Source of the DNA: Andeanibacterium fulvum
GTDB taxonomy: Bacteria; Pseudomonadota; Alphaproteobacteria; Sphingomonadales; Sphingomonadaceae
Direction of reading: 5' to 3'
Assembly (NCBI RefSeq): GCF_037154085.1
Contig: NZ_JBANRM010000001.1
Coordinates: 248,001-312,000, forward strand
Length of the DNA stretch: 64,000 bases
Shown here: piece by piece, positions 41,267 to 50,457 of the stretch
Position numbering within the stretch: position 1 is the first letter of the stretch
Layout: each line of letters opens with the position of its first letter
The notes under the pieces: model-generated
Told to the model about the DNA's origin: nothing
The model's database searches: none
Seen by the model: only the letters and a program-made list of their open reading frames with translations
Position numbers and translations under genes: made by a program

Positions 41267-41415
41267 GGCGGAAAGGTTTCGTCCCTCTGGTGAATTGACG
41301 GGTGGTTCTCTGGCCAATTTGGCGCGCCGGGGCAAGGGCTCACTGGTGCAAAACAGCATGCCGCTTGCCTGAAAGCGGCTTTAGGCGGATAGGGTTCCAA
41401 GGGGAGAGCAGAAAA

Positions 41416-41868
41416 ATGCGCGTCTATCTGGTCATCATGGACGAAACGGAGGAAGCGCGGGTCGCCTTGCGTTTCGCCTCGCGCCGTGCCGCCAAGACCG
41501 AAGGCGCCGTGCATATCCTTGCCCTCGTTCCCCCGCAGGATTTCGTCGCTTTCGGCGGTGTTCAAGCCACGATCGAACAGGAAGCGCAGGACCGCGCCGA
41601 GATGCTGGCGGCCAGCGCCGCGGGCAGCCTGCTCACCGAAAGCGGCAAGATGCCCACCATCGCCGTGCGCCAGGGCGAAGGGGTGAAGGTTATCCGCGAA
41701 TATCTGGCCGAACACCCGGAAGTTGCCGCGCTGGTGCTGGGCGCCGCGCATGAAGGCAATCCCGGCCCGCTGGTGACGCATTTCAGCCAGGCATCGGGCG
41801 GGCTTTCCTGCCCGGTCTTCATCGTGCCGGGTGCACTGAAGGACGAGGACATCGACCGGCTGAGTTGA
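41416..41868 (+). CDS. Universal stress protein (UspA family)
   Basis: This is a 150-residue single UspA domain. It starts MRVYLVIMDETEEARVALRFASRRAA and has the nucleotide-binding-like tail VLGAAHEGNPGPLVTHFSQ and SCPVFIVPG. Several members bind ATP and respond to starvation or stress. The G-2x-G-9x-G(S/T) loop is not perfect here, so ATP binding is uncertain. The ATG at 41416 follows GGGGAGAG. It is divergent from pdhC (149-base gap) and converges on rnr across the REP element. Confidence 0.85.
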   Translation: MRVYLVIMDETEEARVALRFASRRAAKTEGAVHILALVPPQDFVAFGGVQATIEQEAQDRAEMLAASAAGSLLTESGKMPTIAVRQGEGVKVIREYLAEHPEVAALVLGAAHEGNPGPLVTHFSQASGGLSCPVFIVPGALKDEDIDRLS

Positions 41869-41892
41869 GCGGGTTCGACCAGACCACCACAT

Positions 41893-41984
41893 CCGTTCGT
41901 CCTGAGCTTGTCGAAGGACACGGGAAAGCGGCCATCCTGAGGCTGCCCACAACGCGTGGCCTTCGACAAGCTCAGGACGAACGG
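41893..41984. repeat. Intergenic REP/BIME-type inverted repeat
   Basis: A perfect 25-base inverted repeat (41893-41917 and 41960-41984) flanks a 42-base spacer. It sits in the 145-base gap between the convergent universal stress and rnr genes. The core (CCTGAGCTTGTCGAAGG) is the same family as the repeat inside pdhC. As a long hairpin it may also act as a two-way terminator or mRNA stabiliser. Confidence 0.9.
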
Positions 41985-42013
41985 AGGTAAGTCCTAGTTG
42001 TTGGCAGTGAAGC

Positions 42014-44320
42014 CTACCGCTTCTTCCCCTGATGCCGGATATTGCCGGGGCGCCCTCGCTTGCCGACCATAGGCTTGCCCTTCTTCCTCGCCTCCATCTT
42101 CGAACCGCGCGGTTCGATGGGGGCGCTGCCGCCTTCGGGCAGTTCGAACTTGAGCGCGCCGGTCAGCGGATTCGCTTCGGCAAGCCGCAGCTTCAAACGG
42201 TCGCCCATGGCGTAGATCGTGCGGGTACGTTCGCCCACCAGCGCCTGCGCGGAATCGTCATAGTGATAATAATCATTGCCCAGCGTGGAGACCGGCACCA
42301 GCCCGTCCCCGCCAAGGCCGACGATAGTGGCGAAGAAGCCGAATTTCTGAACGCCCGTGATCCGCGTGTCGAACACTTCGCCGACCCGGCCGGAAAGCCA
42401 CGCGGCGACATAGCGATCGATGGTTTCGCGTTCCGCCTCCATCGCCCGGCGTTCGGCACTGCTGATCGCTTCGCTCACTCGCTCCAGATCGGCGCGGTCG
42501 CGGTCTGACAGGCCGGAAGTCGGCGGCACGTCGCCCTTCGGCTTGGGCTGTTCGAGCCCGAATGCATCCACCAGCGCGCGATGCACCAGAAGGTCGGCAT
42601 AGCGACGGATCGGCGAGGTGAAATGCGCGTAACTGCCCAAGGCGAGACCGAAATGCCCGGCATTGCGCGGGCCGTAATAGGCCTGCGTCTGGCTGCGCAG
42701 CACCGCCTCCATGATCAGTGCCTTCTCGCTCTCATCCGCGACATCCTTCAACATGCGGTTGAACAGGCCGGGCGTGATGACCTGGCCGAGCGAGAGCTTC
42801 TTCTCGAAGGTCTGGAGATAGTCGCGCAGGGTGACCAGCTTCTCCCGGCTCGGCGGCTCGTGAATGCGATAGACCACCGGATGAGCCTTGCTTTCCAGCG
42901 CCTTGGCCGCCGCGACATTGGCCGCGATCATGAAATCTTCCACCACGCGGTGGGCATCGAGCCGTTCGCGGATGGCGATTTCGGCAATGCGGCCCTTCTC
43001 GTCCAGAACCACGCGCCGTTCGGGCAGTTCCAGTTCCAGCGGATCGCGCTCGTGGCGCGCATCGGCCAGCGCGTGCCAGCAGGCCCAGAGGTTCTTGAGC
43101 ACATCGTCGGCCGAACCATCGTCGATGGCCGCCTGCGCGTTCTCATAGGCGATATTCTTCGCGATCCGCACGATAGCGCGGGTGAAGCGCCATGCCTTCA
43201 CATTGCCGCTGGCATCGATGGCAAGGTGACAGGCCATCGCGGCGCGATCCTGCCCTTCCTTGAGCGAGCAGACATCTGCGCTGAGGATTTCCGGCAACAT
43301 CGGCACGACGCGGTCCGGAAAATAGACCGAATTGCCGCGTTTCCTTGCTTCCCGGTCGAGCTTGCCGCCGGGGCGGACGTAGTAGCTGACATCGGCAATG
43401 GCGACGATGGCGTTGAAGCCGCCCTTCCCGTCCGGCTCGGCCCAGATCGCATCGTCATGGTCCCGCGCGTCGGCCGGATCGATGGCGACGATAGGAATGG
43501 CGCGCAGATCCTCGCGATGGTCCTCGCTCAGCGGCAGTTTGGCGGCCTGTTTGGCTTCCTCCAGCGTCTCGCTGCTGAAGTGGAAGGGAATGCCGTATTT
43601 GGCGATGGCGATCAGACTGAACGCCTTGGGCGCGAGCGGATCGCCCAGCACCTGCACCACTTTCACCCCGGCGCGAGGCGAGCGACCGGCAGGCTCTGCC
43701 AGCACCAGTTGCCCTCCCTGCGCCCCGCCAAGGTCGGCAATGGGCGAGGAATGGCGGATGCGCTTGTCCACCGGGGCGAGCCAGCCCTTGCCGGAACCGT
43801 CGATCTCCACCACGCCCATCACGCTTTCATCGGCGGAGGCGAGCACCTTCATCGGATGGGCGATCCACCCGGTCTGCGTCTCCTCCGTGCGGGCCAGCAC
43901 GCGGTCGCCCATTTTCACGGCAGCCTGGCGGCCCGGCCCCTTCTTGCGCTCGATCAGGCGCAGGCGCGGCGGCGGGGCGCCATCGTCGGGTGCCCAGCTG
44001 TCCGGGATGGCCAGAGCCTCGCCATCGTCGATCTCCACCACGCGCAGCACCGTGACCTTGGGCACGCCGCCCATGCGGTGAAACGCCGTCTTCTTGCCGT
44101 CGATCAGCCCTTCATCCGCCATGTCCGCCAGCAACCGCTTGAGCGCGATCTTCTCCTGACCCTTGAGGCCGAAGGCGCGCGCAATTTCGCGCTTCCCGGC
44201 AGGCTCGTCGGAAGTCTGGATGAAATCGAGGATCTGCTCGCGCGAAGGCAAGCCGGGCAGCGGGGCGCGGCGAGGCTTATGGGTCGAGGATTTGCGGGGA
44301 GGCGTTTTCTGCGCAGGCAT
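42014..44320 (-). CDS. rnr: Ribonuclease R
   Basis: This processive 3'-5' exoribonuclease degrades structured RNA and takes part in RNA quality control. It has about 768 residues: a Lys/Arg-rich N-terminus with a helix-turn-helix-like segment (SREQILDFIQTSDEPAGKREIA), cold-shock domains, an RNB catalytic domain with IDPADARDHDDAIWAE (the metal Asp cluster), and an S1 domain before a very basic tail (KKGKPMVGKRGRPGNIRHQGKKR). I chose the ATG of MPAQKTP. A GTG at 44353 would add 11 residues. Confidence 0.95.
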   Translation of the reverse strand: MPAQKTPPRKSSTHKPRRAPLPGLPSREQILDFIQTSDEPAGKREIARAFGLKGQEKIALKRLLADMADEGLIDGKKTAFHRMGGVPKVTVLRVVEIDDGEALAIPDSWAPDDGAPPPRLRLIERKKGPGRQAAVKMGDRVLARTEETQTGWIAHPMKVLASADESVMGVVEIDGSGKGWLAPVDKRIRHSSPIADLGGAQGGQLVLAEPAGRSPRAGVKVVQVLGDPLAPKAFSLIAIAKYGIPFHFSSETLEEAKQAAKLPLSEDHREDLRAIPIVAIDPADARDHDDAIWAEPDGKGGFNAIVAIADVSYYVRPGGKLDREARKRGNSVYFPDRVVPMLPEILSADVCSLKEGQDRAAMACHLAIDASGNVKAWRFTRAIVRIAKNIAYENAQAAIDDGSADDVLKNLWACWHALADARHERDPLELELPERRVVLDEKGRIAEIAIRERLDAHRVVEDFMIAANVAAAKALESKAHPVVYRIHEPPSREKLVTLRDYLQTFEKKLSLGQVITPGLFNRMLKDVADESEKALIMEAVLRSQTQAYYGPRNAGHFGLALGSYAHFTSPIRRYADLLVHRALVDAFGLEQPKPKGDVPPTSGLSDRDRADLERVSEAISSAERRAMEAERETIDRYVAAWLSGRVGEVFDTRITGVQKFGFFATIVGLGGDGLVPVSTLGNDYYHYDDSAQALVGERTRTIYAMGDRLKLRLAEANPLTGALKFELPEGGSAPIEPRGSKMEARKKGKPMVGKRGRPGNIRHQGKKR

Positions 44321-44504
44321 GGCCGCGATATGGGCGGGATTGCGCCTGCTCACAAGGGCGCGGCCCGCCGCATCCCCCGATTGGGGCGGATCGAGCGCAT
44401 GTCATTCGCCTGTCACGGCCAGCCCTTGGTCGAACGCACATTGATTGCGGCATCGCACAATGGCCGCTAGTTGCCCTGGATACTATTCTACTGGGGACTG
44501 ATAC

Positions 44505-46532
44505 ATGCGCAACAAGATCGCGGGCACTTTGCTCGCCGCAACCGCCCTTGCCGCTTCGCCGGCCGAGGCCAAAGCCGCCAAGCAGCCATCCGTGGTGGAT
44601 TTCATGGGCCCGCTGCTGGCGACCGCGTCCGATGCGGCCGCGATTGATGGCAAGTGCGATCTCTTCGTGAAGGAAATCGAGCGGCGGATCGCGGAACTGG
44701 AAAACGAAACCGGCCCAGCCACAGTCGGCACCAGTCTTGTGCGCTATGACGAACTGATCGCCCTGATCGGGGGCGGCAGCGGGGAATTCACGCTGTATCA
44801 GGAAGTGATGGCCGACCAGCCCCGCCGCGATGCGGGCGGCAATTGCCAGGTGCGCCTCTCCACCCTTTCCAGCAAGCTCAGCCTGTCGCGCCCGATCTAC
44901 GATCGGCTGAAGGCGATCGACGCGTCGAAGGAAGATGCGGCAACGCAGTTCTACCTCAAGCAGGCCCTTGCCTCGTTCGAACGCAGCGGTGTCGCCTTGG
45001 GCAATGCCGAACGAGCCGAGATTCAGGCGCTGCAGGAAAAGATTGCCGAAGTCGGCAATGAGTTCGACGCCAATATCGCGGCAGGCCAGAAGTCGCTCAA
45101 GGTTGCGCCGTCGGAACTGGAAGGCCTGCCCGAGGACTTCATCGCCGCACACAAGCCGGGTGAGGACGGGCTTGTCACCATCACCACCGCCACGCCCGAC
45201 TATGTTCCGGTGATGAGCTACGCCAAGAGCGACAAGCTGCGGCAGGAATTGTCAGTCATCTACAACCAGCGCGCCTTCCCGGAGAATGACGCGAAGCTGC
45301 GCGAGCTGCTCCACCTGCGCCAGCAACTCGCCGAAAAGCTCGGCCGCCGCAACTTTGCGGAGCTGGTGCTGGAAGACAAGATGGTCAACACGCCCAAGAA
45401 GGTGGAGAAGCTGCTGGAGGACATGGCCGAAGCCGCCCTCCCCGCCGCCAAGGGCGATTATGCCAAGAACCTGGCGGTGCTGCAGGAACTGCGCCCCGGC
45501 GCGACCGACATCAAGTTCTGGGAGACGGGCTGGCTCTCTCCCATCGTCCAGCAGCGCTATTACGATTACGATCCGCAGGAAGCGCGCAAATATTTCGCCT
45601 ATAACGACGTGCGCGACGGCATCCTCAGGCTGACGCAGGACCTGTTCGGCGTCGAAATCCGCCCATGGAAAACACAGGTGTGGGACAAGGATGTGGAGCC
45701 TTACGAGGTCTACGATCAGGGCAAGCTGATCGGGCGCTTCTATCTCGATTCCCACCCCCGCCCCGGCAAGTACAGCCACGCCAACATGGTGCCCCTACGC
45801 CCTGGTGTTCCGGGCAAGAGCGTGCCGCTGGGCGCGCTGGTGATGAACATGGCCAAGGGCGATCACTCCACCGGCCTCATGGAACATGGCGATGTGGAAA
45901 CCTTCCTCCACGAATTCGGCCATTTGATCCACGGCATCTTCGGCGGCACGCAGCGCTGGTTCGCCCAGTCCGGCGTGGCGACCGAATGGGACTTCGTCGA
46001 GGCCCCGTCGCAGATGCTGGAAAACTGGGTCTATGATTACGACACGCTCAAGACCTTCGCGAAGGACAAGGACGGCAATCCCATCCCGCGCGATCTGGTC
46101 GAGAAGATGAACCGCGCCCGCCTGTTCAACGCCGGCTTCGGCGACATGCGCCAGCTTGGCTATTCCAACATCTCTCTGGAATTTCACCAGCAGCCCGTCC
46201 CGGAAAATATGGGCGAGGCCGCGCGATATTATCGCGGCGCCTTCGATCTCGTTCCCACACCCGACTATGTCGAGATGCAGGCCGCGTTCGGCCATCTGAA
46301 CGGCTATTCCGCGATCTATTACACCTATCGCTGGTCAAAGGTGATCGCGGACGACCTGTTCACGCGCTTCTCGGCAGAAGGCCTGCGCAATATCGCTACG
46401 GCGAAGGACTATCGCGAGAAGGTACTCGCCATGGGCGGGACCAAGCCCGCCTCCGAACTGGTGCAGGATTTCCTGGGCCGCGAGGTCAGCCTGGATGCCT
46501 ATCGCGCAGAAATGGCCAAGGCTGCGCAGTGA
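44505..46532 (+). CDS. M3-family metallopeptidase (thimet/Dcp type), exported
   Basis: This is a 675-residue zinc peptidase. It has a signal-like N-terminus (IAGTLLAATALAASPAEAKA) and so is probably periplasmic. The zinc motif is HEFGH (469-473, FLHEFGHLIHGIFGG), followed by the third ligand region ATEWDFVEAPSQMLENW. The substrate-binding GHLNGYSAIYYTYRWS near the end is family-typical. Such enzymes cleave short peptides, e.g. peptidyl-dipeptidase activity of Dcp. The product is not exactly assignable. It is a lone gene, divergent from rnr. Confidence 0.92.
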   Translation: MRNKIAGTLLAATALAASPAEAKAAKQPSVVDFMGPLLATASDAAAIDGKCDLFVKEIERRIAELENETGPATVGTSLVRYDELIALIGGGSGEFTLYQEVMADQPRRDAGGNCQVRLSTLSSKLSLSRPIYDRLKAIDASKEDAATQFYLKQALASFERSGVALGNAERAEIQALQEKIAEVGNEFDANIAAGQKSLKVAPSELEGLPEDFIAAHKPGEDGLVTITTATPDYVPVMSYAKSDKLRQELSVIYNQRAFPENDAKLRELLHLRQQLAEKLGRRNFAELVLEDKMVNTPKKVEKLLEDMAEAALPAAKGDYAKNLAVLQELRPGATDIKFWETGWLSPIVQQRYYDYDPQEARKYFAYNDVRDGILRLTQDLFGVEIRPWKTQVWDKDVEPYEVYDQGKLIGRFYLDSHPRPGKYSHANMVPLRPGVPGKSVPLGALVMNMAKGDHSTGLMEHGDVETFLHEFGHLIHGIFGGTQRWFAQSGVATEWDFVEAPSQMLENWVYDYDTLKTFAKDKDGNPIPRDLVEKMNRARLFNAGFGDMRQLGYSNISLEFHQQPVPENMGEAARYYRGAFDLVPTPDYVEMQAAFGHLNGYSAIYYTYRWSKVIADDLFTRFSAEGLRNIATAKDYREKVLAMGGTKPASELVQDFLGREVSLDAYRAEMAKAAQ

Positions 46533-46562
46533 GGGACTGAAGAAACCGGCAGCGCCTGTCCG

Positions 46563-47150
46563 TCAGAAGCGGGCGGGCGCTTCGCCGTAGCGGTTCGGGC
46601 CATCGGTGGATTTCATCACGCCGAACACGATCACGACGATCGGAGCGATCCAGCCCAGCAGCGACAGGGGATTGCCCCGCTGCTCCATCGCTGCTTGCTG
46701 GAACGCTATCGGATCGGCGGCAGAGAGAGCGAACAGGGCCTGCATCTCGTCGATCATGCTGATGTTCACGGCAACACTGCCCAGCCCGCATGCAATGGCG
46801 AGCGCGCACCACCAGCCAGTGCGCCCGGAATCGTGCAGGCGACGCACGAACGCGGCGGCGGCAAGGGCCATCGTCAGCAGCTGAATCGCCACGCCAATCC
46901 AGACAGAGGTCGCTATCCAGCCCCCCATGTCCTGCATCATGGCGCCAAGCATAATTTCTTCTTCCACGCCGGCCTGAGCCTGCACGAATGTCCGTTGCAT
47001 CATCGCGATCACCATCGGCACGCTTACGGCCATGGAGATCGCGAAGTGCACTAACACCAGAAAGAGAACGTAATACCAGAAGGTCTGGCGAGCATCGCGT
47101 CCGGAGAAGCTGGCCAGGTGCGACAGATTATACTTGATCGAACCCAGCAT
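46563..47150 (-). CDS. DUF805 family membrane protein
   Basis: This is a 195-residue membrane protein with four to five hydrophobic segments. The start GSIKYNLSHLASFSGRDARQTFWYYVLF is the DUF805 signature (SGRxxRxxFW), and later FVRRLHDSGRTGWWCAL is the second signature. The function of the family is unknown. The ATG at 47150 has a GGGGGAAAG ribosome-binding site. It directly follows proS on the same strand, overlapping or touching its stop region, so cotranscription is likely. Confidence 0.85.
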   Translation of the reverse strand: MLGSIKYNLSHLASFSGRDARQTFWYYVLFLVLVHFAISMAVSVPMVIAMMQRTFVQAQAGVEEEIMLGAMMQDMGGWIATSVWIGVAIQLLTMALAAAAFVRRLHDSGRTGWWCALAIACGLGSVAVNISMIDEMQALFALSAADPIAFQQAAMEQRGNPLSLLGWIAPIVVIVFGVMKSTDGPNRYGEAPARF

Positions 47151-47161
47151 GCTTTCCCCCA

Positions 47162-48703
47162 TCAATAGGCGCGTGCGATCAGGATCCTCTCGACGGCCTT
47201 CCCGCCAGTGAAAATGCAGCTGCCGTCAGCCGGTTCCGCCCCGATCGGCACGTTGCGGATCGTCAGCTTCAGCGCCTTGAGCTGTTCCACCACCTTGTCG
47301 AGCGCTTCGCCCGTGGGCTTTGACCACTGCACCTCGACCCAGCCCGGATAGCGGGCATCGTCGGAATAGAAGGCAGCCAGATCGTCCAGCGAGGTGACGC
47401 CGCGCGTGATGTTCGCATCCCGGCGGGCCTTGGCTTCTTCGTAAAGCGAAGACTGGATTTGGGCGAGGATCATTGCGGCGGCGGCTGTGAATTCGTCGCG
47501 AGCAGTGAAGGCAAAGGCGCTCTTGCCCTGTTCGGTCCAGAGCTTGTCGCGCCGAAGCACGGCAACCTTGCCATCGGCCATGTCTCGCGGACCGACCTCG
47601 ACAATGATCGGCGCACCCTTGCGCACCCAGTCCCAGCGCTTGGCGGCAGCCTTGCCGGGCGTCTTGTCGAGCAGTACGCGAACGGCCTCGCCCAGCGCCT
47701 GCTGGCCGACGAGTGCCGAACGCAGTTCCTCGCAATAGGCGAGCAATGCGGCATCGCCATCGTCTTCGCGCAACATGGGCAGGATCACGATCTGATAAGG
47801 CGCAATGGCCGGCGGCACTCGCAACCCGTCATCGTCTCCATGGGTCATGATAACGCCGCCGATCAGACGGGTGGAAACGCCCCAGCTGGTCGTATGGCAG
47901 AATTGCTGGCTGCCTTCGCGATCCTGATAGCGAATGCCGGCGGCTTCCGCGAAATTCGTGCCGAGATAGTGGCTGGTGCCGGCCTGCAGGGCCTTGCCGT
48001 CCTGCATCATCGCCTCGATCGACCAGGTCTCTTCCGCGCCGGGGAAACGTTCGTTCTCCGGCTTCTCGCCAGCGATCACCGGCAGGGCGAGCTGGTCTTC
48101 CGCGCAGGCGCGATACATTTCGAGCGCGCGCTTGGTTTCTTCCATCGCGCTGTCACGGTTTTCGTGCGCCGTATGGCCTTCCTGCCAGAGGAACTCGCTG
48201 GTGCGCAGGAACATGCGGGTGCGCATTTCCCAGCGCACGACGTTGGCCCACTGATTGGTCAGCAGCGGCAGGTCGCGCCAGCTCTGCACCCAGCGCGCCA
48301 TGGCATCGCCGATGATCGTTTCCGACGTGGGGCGCACCACCAGCGGCTCTTCCAGCTTCGCTTCGGGATCGGGGACGAGCCCGCCCTTGCCGTCAGCAAT
48401 CAGGCGGTGATGGGTTACCACCGCCATTTCCTTGGCGAAGCCTTCGACATGCTCGGCCTCACGCTCGAAATTCGAGAGCGGGATGAAGATCGGGAAATAA
48501 CAGTTCTGCACGCCCGCCGCCTTGATGCGGTCATCCATCAGGCGCTGGATGCGTTCCCAGATGCCATAGCCCCACGGCTTGATGACCATGCAGCCGCGCA
48601 CGCCGGATTCCTCTGCAAGGTCGGCGGCGGAAATGACTTCCTGGTACCACTGGGCGAAATCGTCGGCGCGTTTGACCGACAGGGCATGGCGGATTGCAGA
48701 CAC
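47162..48703 (-). CDS. proS: Prolyl-tRNA synthetase
   Basis: This is a class II synthetase that charges proline. The 513-residue protein lacks the internal editing (INS) domain of the E. coli type and resembles the short archaeal-type ProS. Motif 2 region is VRWEMRTRMFLRTSEFLWQEGHTAH, with RPTSETIIGDAMARWVQSWRDLP before it. A C-terminal anticodon domain follows. I set the start at the GTG of VSAIRHALSVKRADDF, the first conserved residue. A TTG at 48763 would overlap phaR. Confidence 0.95.
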   Translation of the reverse strand: MSAIRHALSVKRADDFAQWYQEVISAADLAEESGVRGCMVIKPWGYGIWERIQRLMDDRIKAAGVQNCYFPIFIPLSNFEREAEHVEGFAKEMAVVTHHRLIADGKGGLVPDPEAKLEEPLVVRPTSETIIGDAMARWVQSWRDLPLLTNQWANVVRWEMRTRMFLRTSEFLWQEGHTAHENRDSAMEETKRALEMYRACAEDQLALPVIAGEKPENERFPGAEETWSIEAMMQDGKALQAGTSHYLGTNFAEAAGIRYQDREGSQQFCHTTSWGVSTRLIGGVIMTHGDDDGLRVPPAIAPYQIVILPMLREDDGDAALLAYCEELRSALVGQQALGEAVRVLLDKTPGKAAAKRWDWVRKGAPIIVEVGPRDMADGKVAVLRRDKLWTEQGKSAFAFTARDEFTAAAAMILAQIQSSLYEEAKARRDANITRGVTSLDDLAAFYSDDARYPGWVEVQWSKPTGEALDKVVEQLKALKLTIRNVPIGAEPADGSCIFTGGKAVERILIARAY

Positions 48704-48759
48704 TGTTGTTTCTCGAATCGCTGATTGAAGTGTGAGGGGACGCGATGGCCCCTCAGCGA

Positions 48760-49332
48760 TCAATTGCCAAGCGAGTCGAGCTTCTTCTGCATTTCAGCCA
48801 TCTGCGCACGCAGCGCGGCCAGCTCGTCATCCCCCTGCTTGGGCGCTGGCGCGGCTTCTTCCGCTGCGGCCGCTGCTGCAGCATTGGGCATGAAGGCTGC
48901 GGCAGCGGCCTTGAACATCGCCATGTTGGTTTCGGCCATCTTGGCGAAAGTATCGCCGCCCATGGACTGCTTGAACACGTCCTGTAGCTTGCGCTGGTTG
49001 GCCTGGAAGTTTTCCATCGTGGCTTCGAGATAATGCGGCATCAAGGCCTGCATCGAATTGCCATACATGGCGATGAGCTGGCGCAGGAAGCTGATCGGCA
49101 GCATCTGTTCGGCGCCGTTCGCTTCTTCTTCCATGATGATCTGGGTCAGGATTGAATGGGTGATGTCGCTGCCGGTCTTGGCATCAAGCACCTGAAATTC
49201 CACGCCGTCCCGCGTCATCTTCGCAAGATCGTCAAGCGTGATGTAGCTCGAGGAACTCGTATTATACAGACGTCGATTGGCGTATTTCTTGATAATTACC
49301 GGCTGGTCCGAGCCACCTGCACCCTTGGCCAT
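48760..49332 (-). CDS. phaR: Polyhydroxyalkanoate synthesis repressor PhaR
   Basis: This DNA-binding repressor senses PHA granules and controls phasin and its own expression. The 190-residue protein has the PHB_acc N-domain (IIKKYANRRLYNTSSSSYITLDDLAKMTRDG) and a second, PHB-accumulation domain with NSMQALMPHYLEATMENFQANQRKL. The Ala-rich hinge is followed by a C-terminal coiled coil (DDELAALRAQMAEMQKKLDSL). A TGC-rich inverted repeat lies just upstream of the gene. phaP or phaC are not in this window. Confidence 0.95.
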   Translation of the reverse strand: MAKGAGGSDQPVIIKKYANRRLYNTSSSSYITLDDLAKMTRDGVEFQVLDAKTGSDITHSILTQIIMEEEANGAEQMLPISFLRQLIAMYGNSMQALMPHYLEATMENFQANQRKLQDVFKQSMGGDTFAKMAETNMAMFKAAAAAFMPNAAAAAAAEEAAPAPKQGDDELAALRAQMAEMQKKLDSLGN

Positions 49333-49368
49333 TCCATCGCTCCCCTACTTCAACCATTTACGCACTTA

Positions 49369-49405
49369 GCACTTGCAGCAAGTGCGGTGCAACATGATTG
49401 CAACA
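49369..49405. promoter_or_regulatory. TGC-rich inverted and direct repeats upstream of phaR (possible PhaR operator)
   Basis: GCACTTG (49369-49375) and CAAGTGC (49379-49385) form a perfect inverted repeat. Beside it TGCAACA occurs twice, at 49388 and 49399. PhaR regulators are known to bind TGC-rich sites and to autoregulate. The location, 37-73 bases upstream of the phaR start, fits an operator. Binding is inference. Confidence 0.4.
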
Positions 49406-49407
49406 GG

Positions 49408-50457
49408 CTATATCCGCGCGAAACGGCGGCCGAGGACAGTCAGAAGCTCATATTGGGACAGGCCGGTGAAGGCCGCGCTTTCCGGCAGGCTGTAAGGCAC
49501 ATCGGCCCAGTCGCCTTCTTTCAATTCCGGCGCAGCGGTCAGGTCGAAGACGACCATGTCCATGGATATCTTGCCCAGCAGCGGCAGGCGCCGCCCTTCG
49601 TGCTCCAGCCCCCCTTTGCCCCAGCAGCGCAGGAACCCGTCGGCATAACCCAGCGATGCCACGCCCACGTGCATTTCGCGCTCGGCAGTGAAGATCGCAT
49701 TGTAGCCCACCGTGTCGCCCGGCTGGATCGTACGGGTCTGGAGGATCGCCGCTTGCGGATAGCCGACCTGGCGGATCGCACCGTCGAGCGCCGGGCAAGG
49801 AATGCCGCCATAAAGAGCAAGGCCCGGACGGGTCAGATCGAAGCCATAGCGCGCGCCCAGCGTGATCCCCGCACTATTGGCAAGGCTGCGCCGGCGAGCC
49901 GTCACCTGTCCGCACACTGCGGTGAAGCGGGCGAGCTGCGTTTCGTTGAGCGGGCTTTCCTCATCGGCCGAAGCGAGGTGGGAAAGCAGCACGTCGATAT
50001 CGAGCGAGGCGATCAGCGGGTCGCCCAACTGATCCATCGGCAGGCCAAGGCGGTTCATGCCCGTATCCACCATGAGATCGCACAGGCCGCCCCCGGCATC
50101 GAGCCACAGTCGCGCCTGATGCAGGCTGTTGATCACCGGCTTTACCCCGGTCTCCCGTGCATAGACAGCATCCTGCGCCGTCAGCGGTCCGTGCAGCACG
50201 GCGATCTGCCCAGCGGGCACATGAGGCAGAACGGCGGGAACCTCGCACCAATGGGCAACGAAGAAATTGCGCGTTCCGGCATCGCGCAGCACAGGCACGA
50301 CCTTGGCCGCGCCAAGACCATATCCGTCAGCCTTTACGGCCGCGCCGGCACTCGCACTGCCCGACAGCCGATCGAGCATGCGCCAATTATGGGCGAGAGC
50401 ATCGCGGTCCAGGCGAAGGCGCAGGGTGCGGGGCGGCTCGACAGGCAGGTCAGGCAG
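49408..50457 (-). CDS. alr: Alanine racemase (probable CTG start)
   Basis: This PLP enzyme makes D-Ala for peptidoglycan. It has the PLP lysine in AVKADGYGLG, MVDTGMNRLG, VGYNAIFTAEREMHVGV, and SMDMVVFD near the end. Starting at the first standard codon (ATG 50379) would put the Lys at residue 16 and delete the first strand and helix. The in-frame upstream residues (PPRTLRLRLDRDALAHNWR) are clearly alanine-racemase-like. No ATG, GTG or TTG precedes them, but CTG at 50457 has GAGGA eight bases upstream, so I begin there (349 residues, Lys42). It overlaps the transporter stop by eight bases. Confidence 0.9.
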   Translation of the reverse strand: MPDLPVEPPRTLRLRLDRDALAHNWRMLDRLSGSASAGAAVKADGYGLGAAKVVPVLRDAGTRNFFVAHWCEVPAVLPHVPAGQIAVLHGPLTAQDAVYARETGVKPVINSLHQARLWLDAGGGLCDLMVDTGMNRLGLPMDQLGDPLIASLDIDVLLSHLASADEESPLNETQLARFTAVCGQVTARRRSLANSAGITLGARYGFDLTRPGLALYGGIPCPALDGAIRQVGYPQAAILQTRTIQPGDTVGYNAIFTAEREMHVGVASLGYADGFLRCWGKGGLEHEGRRLPLLGKISMDMVVFDLTAAPELKEGDWADVPYSLPESAAFTGLSQYELLTVLGRRFARI

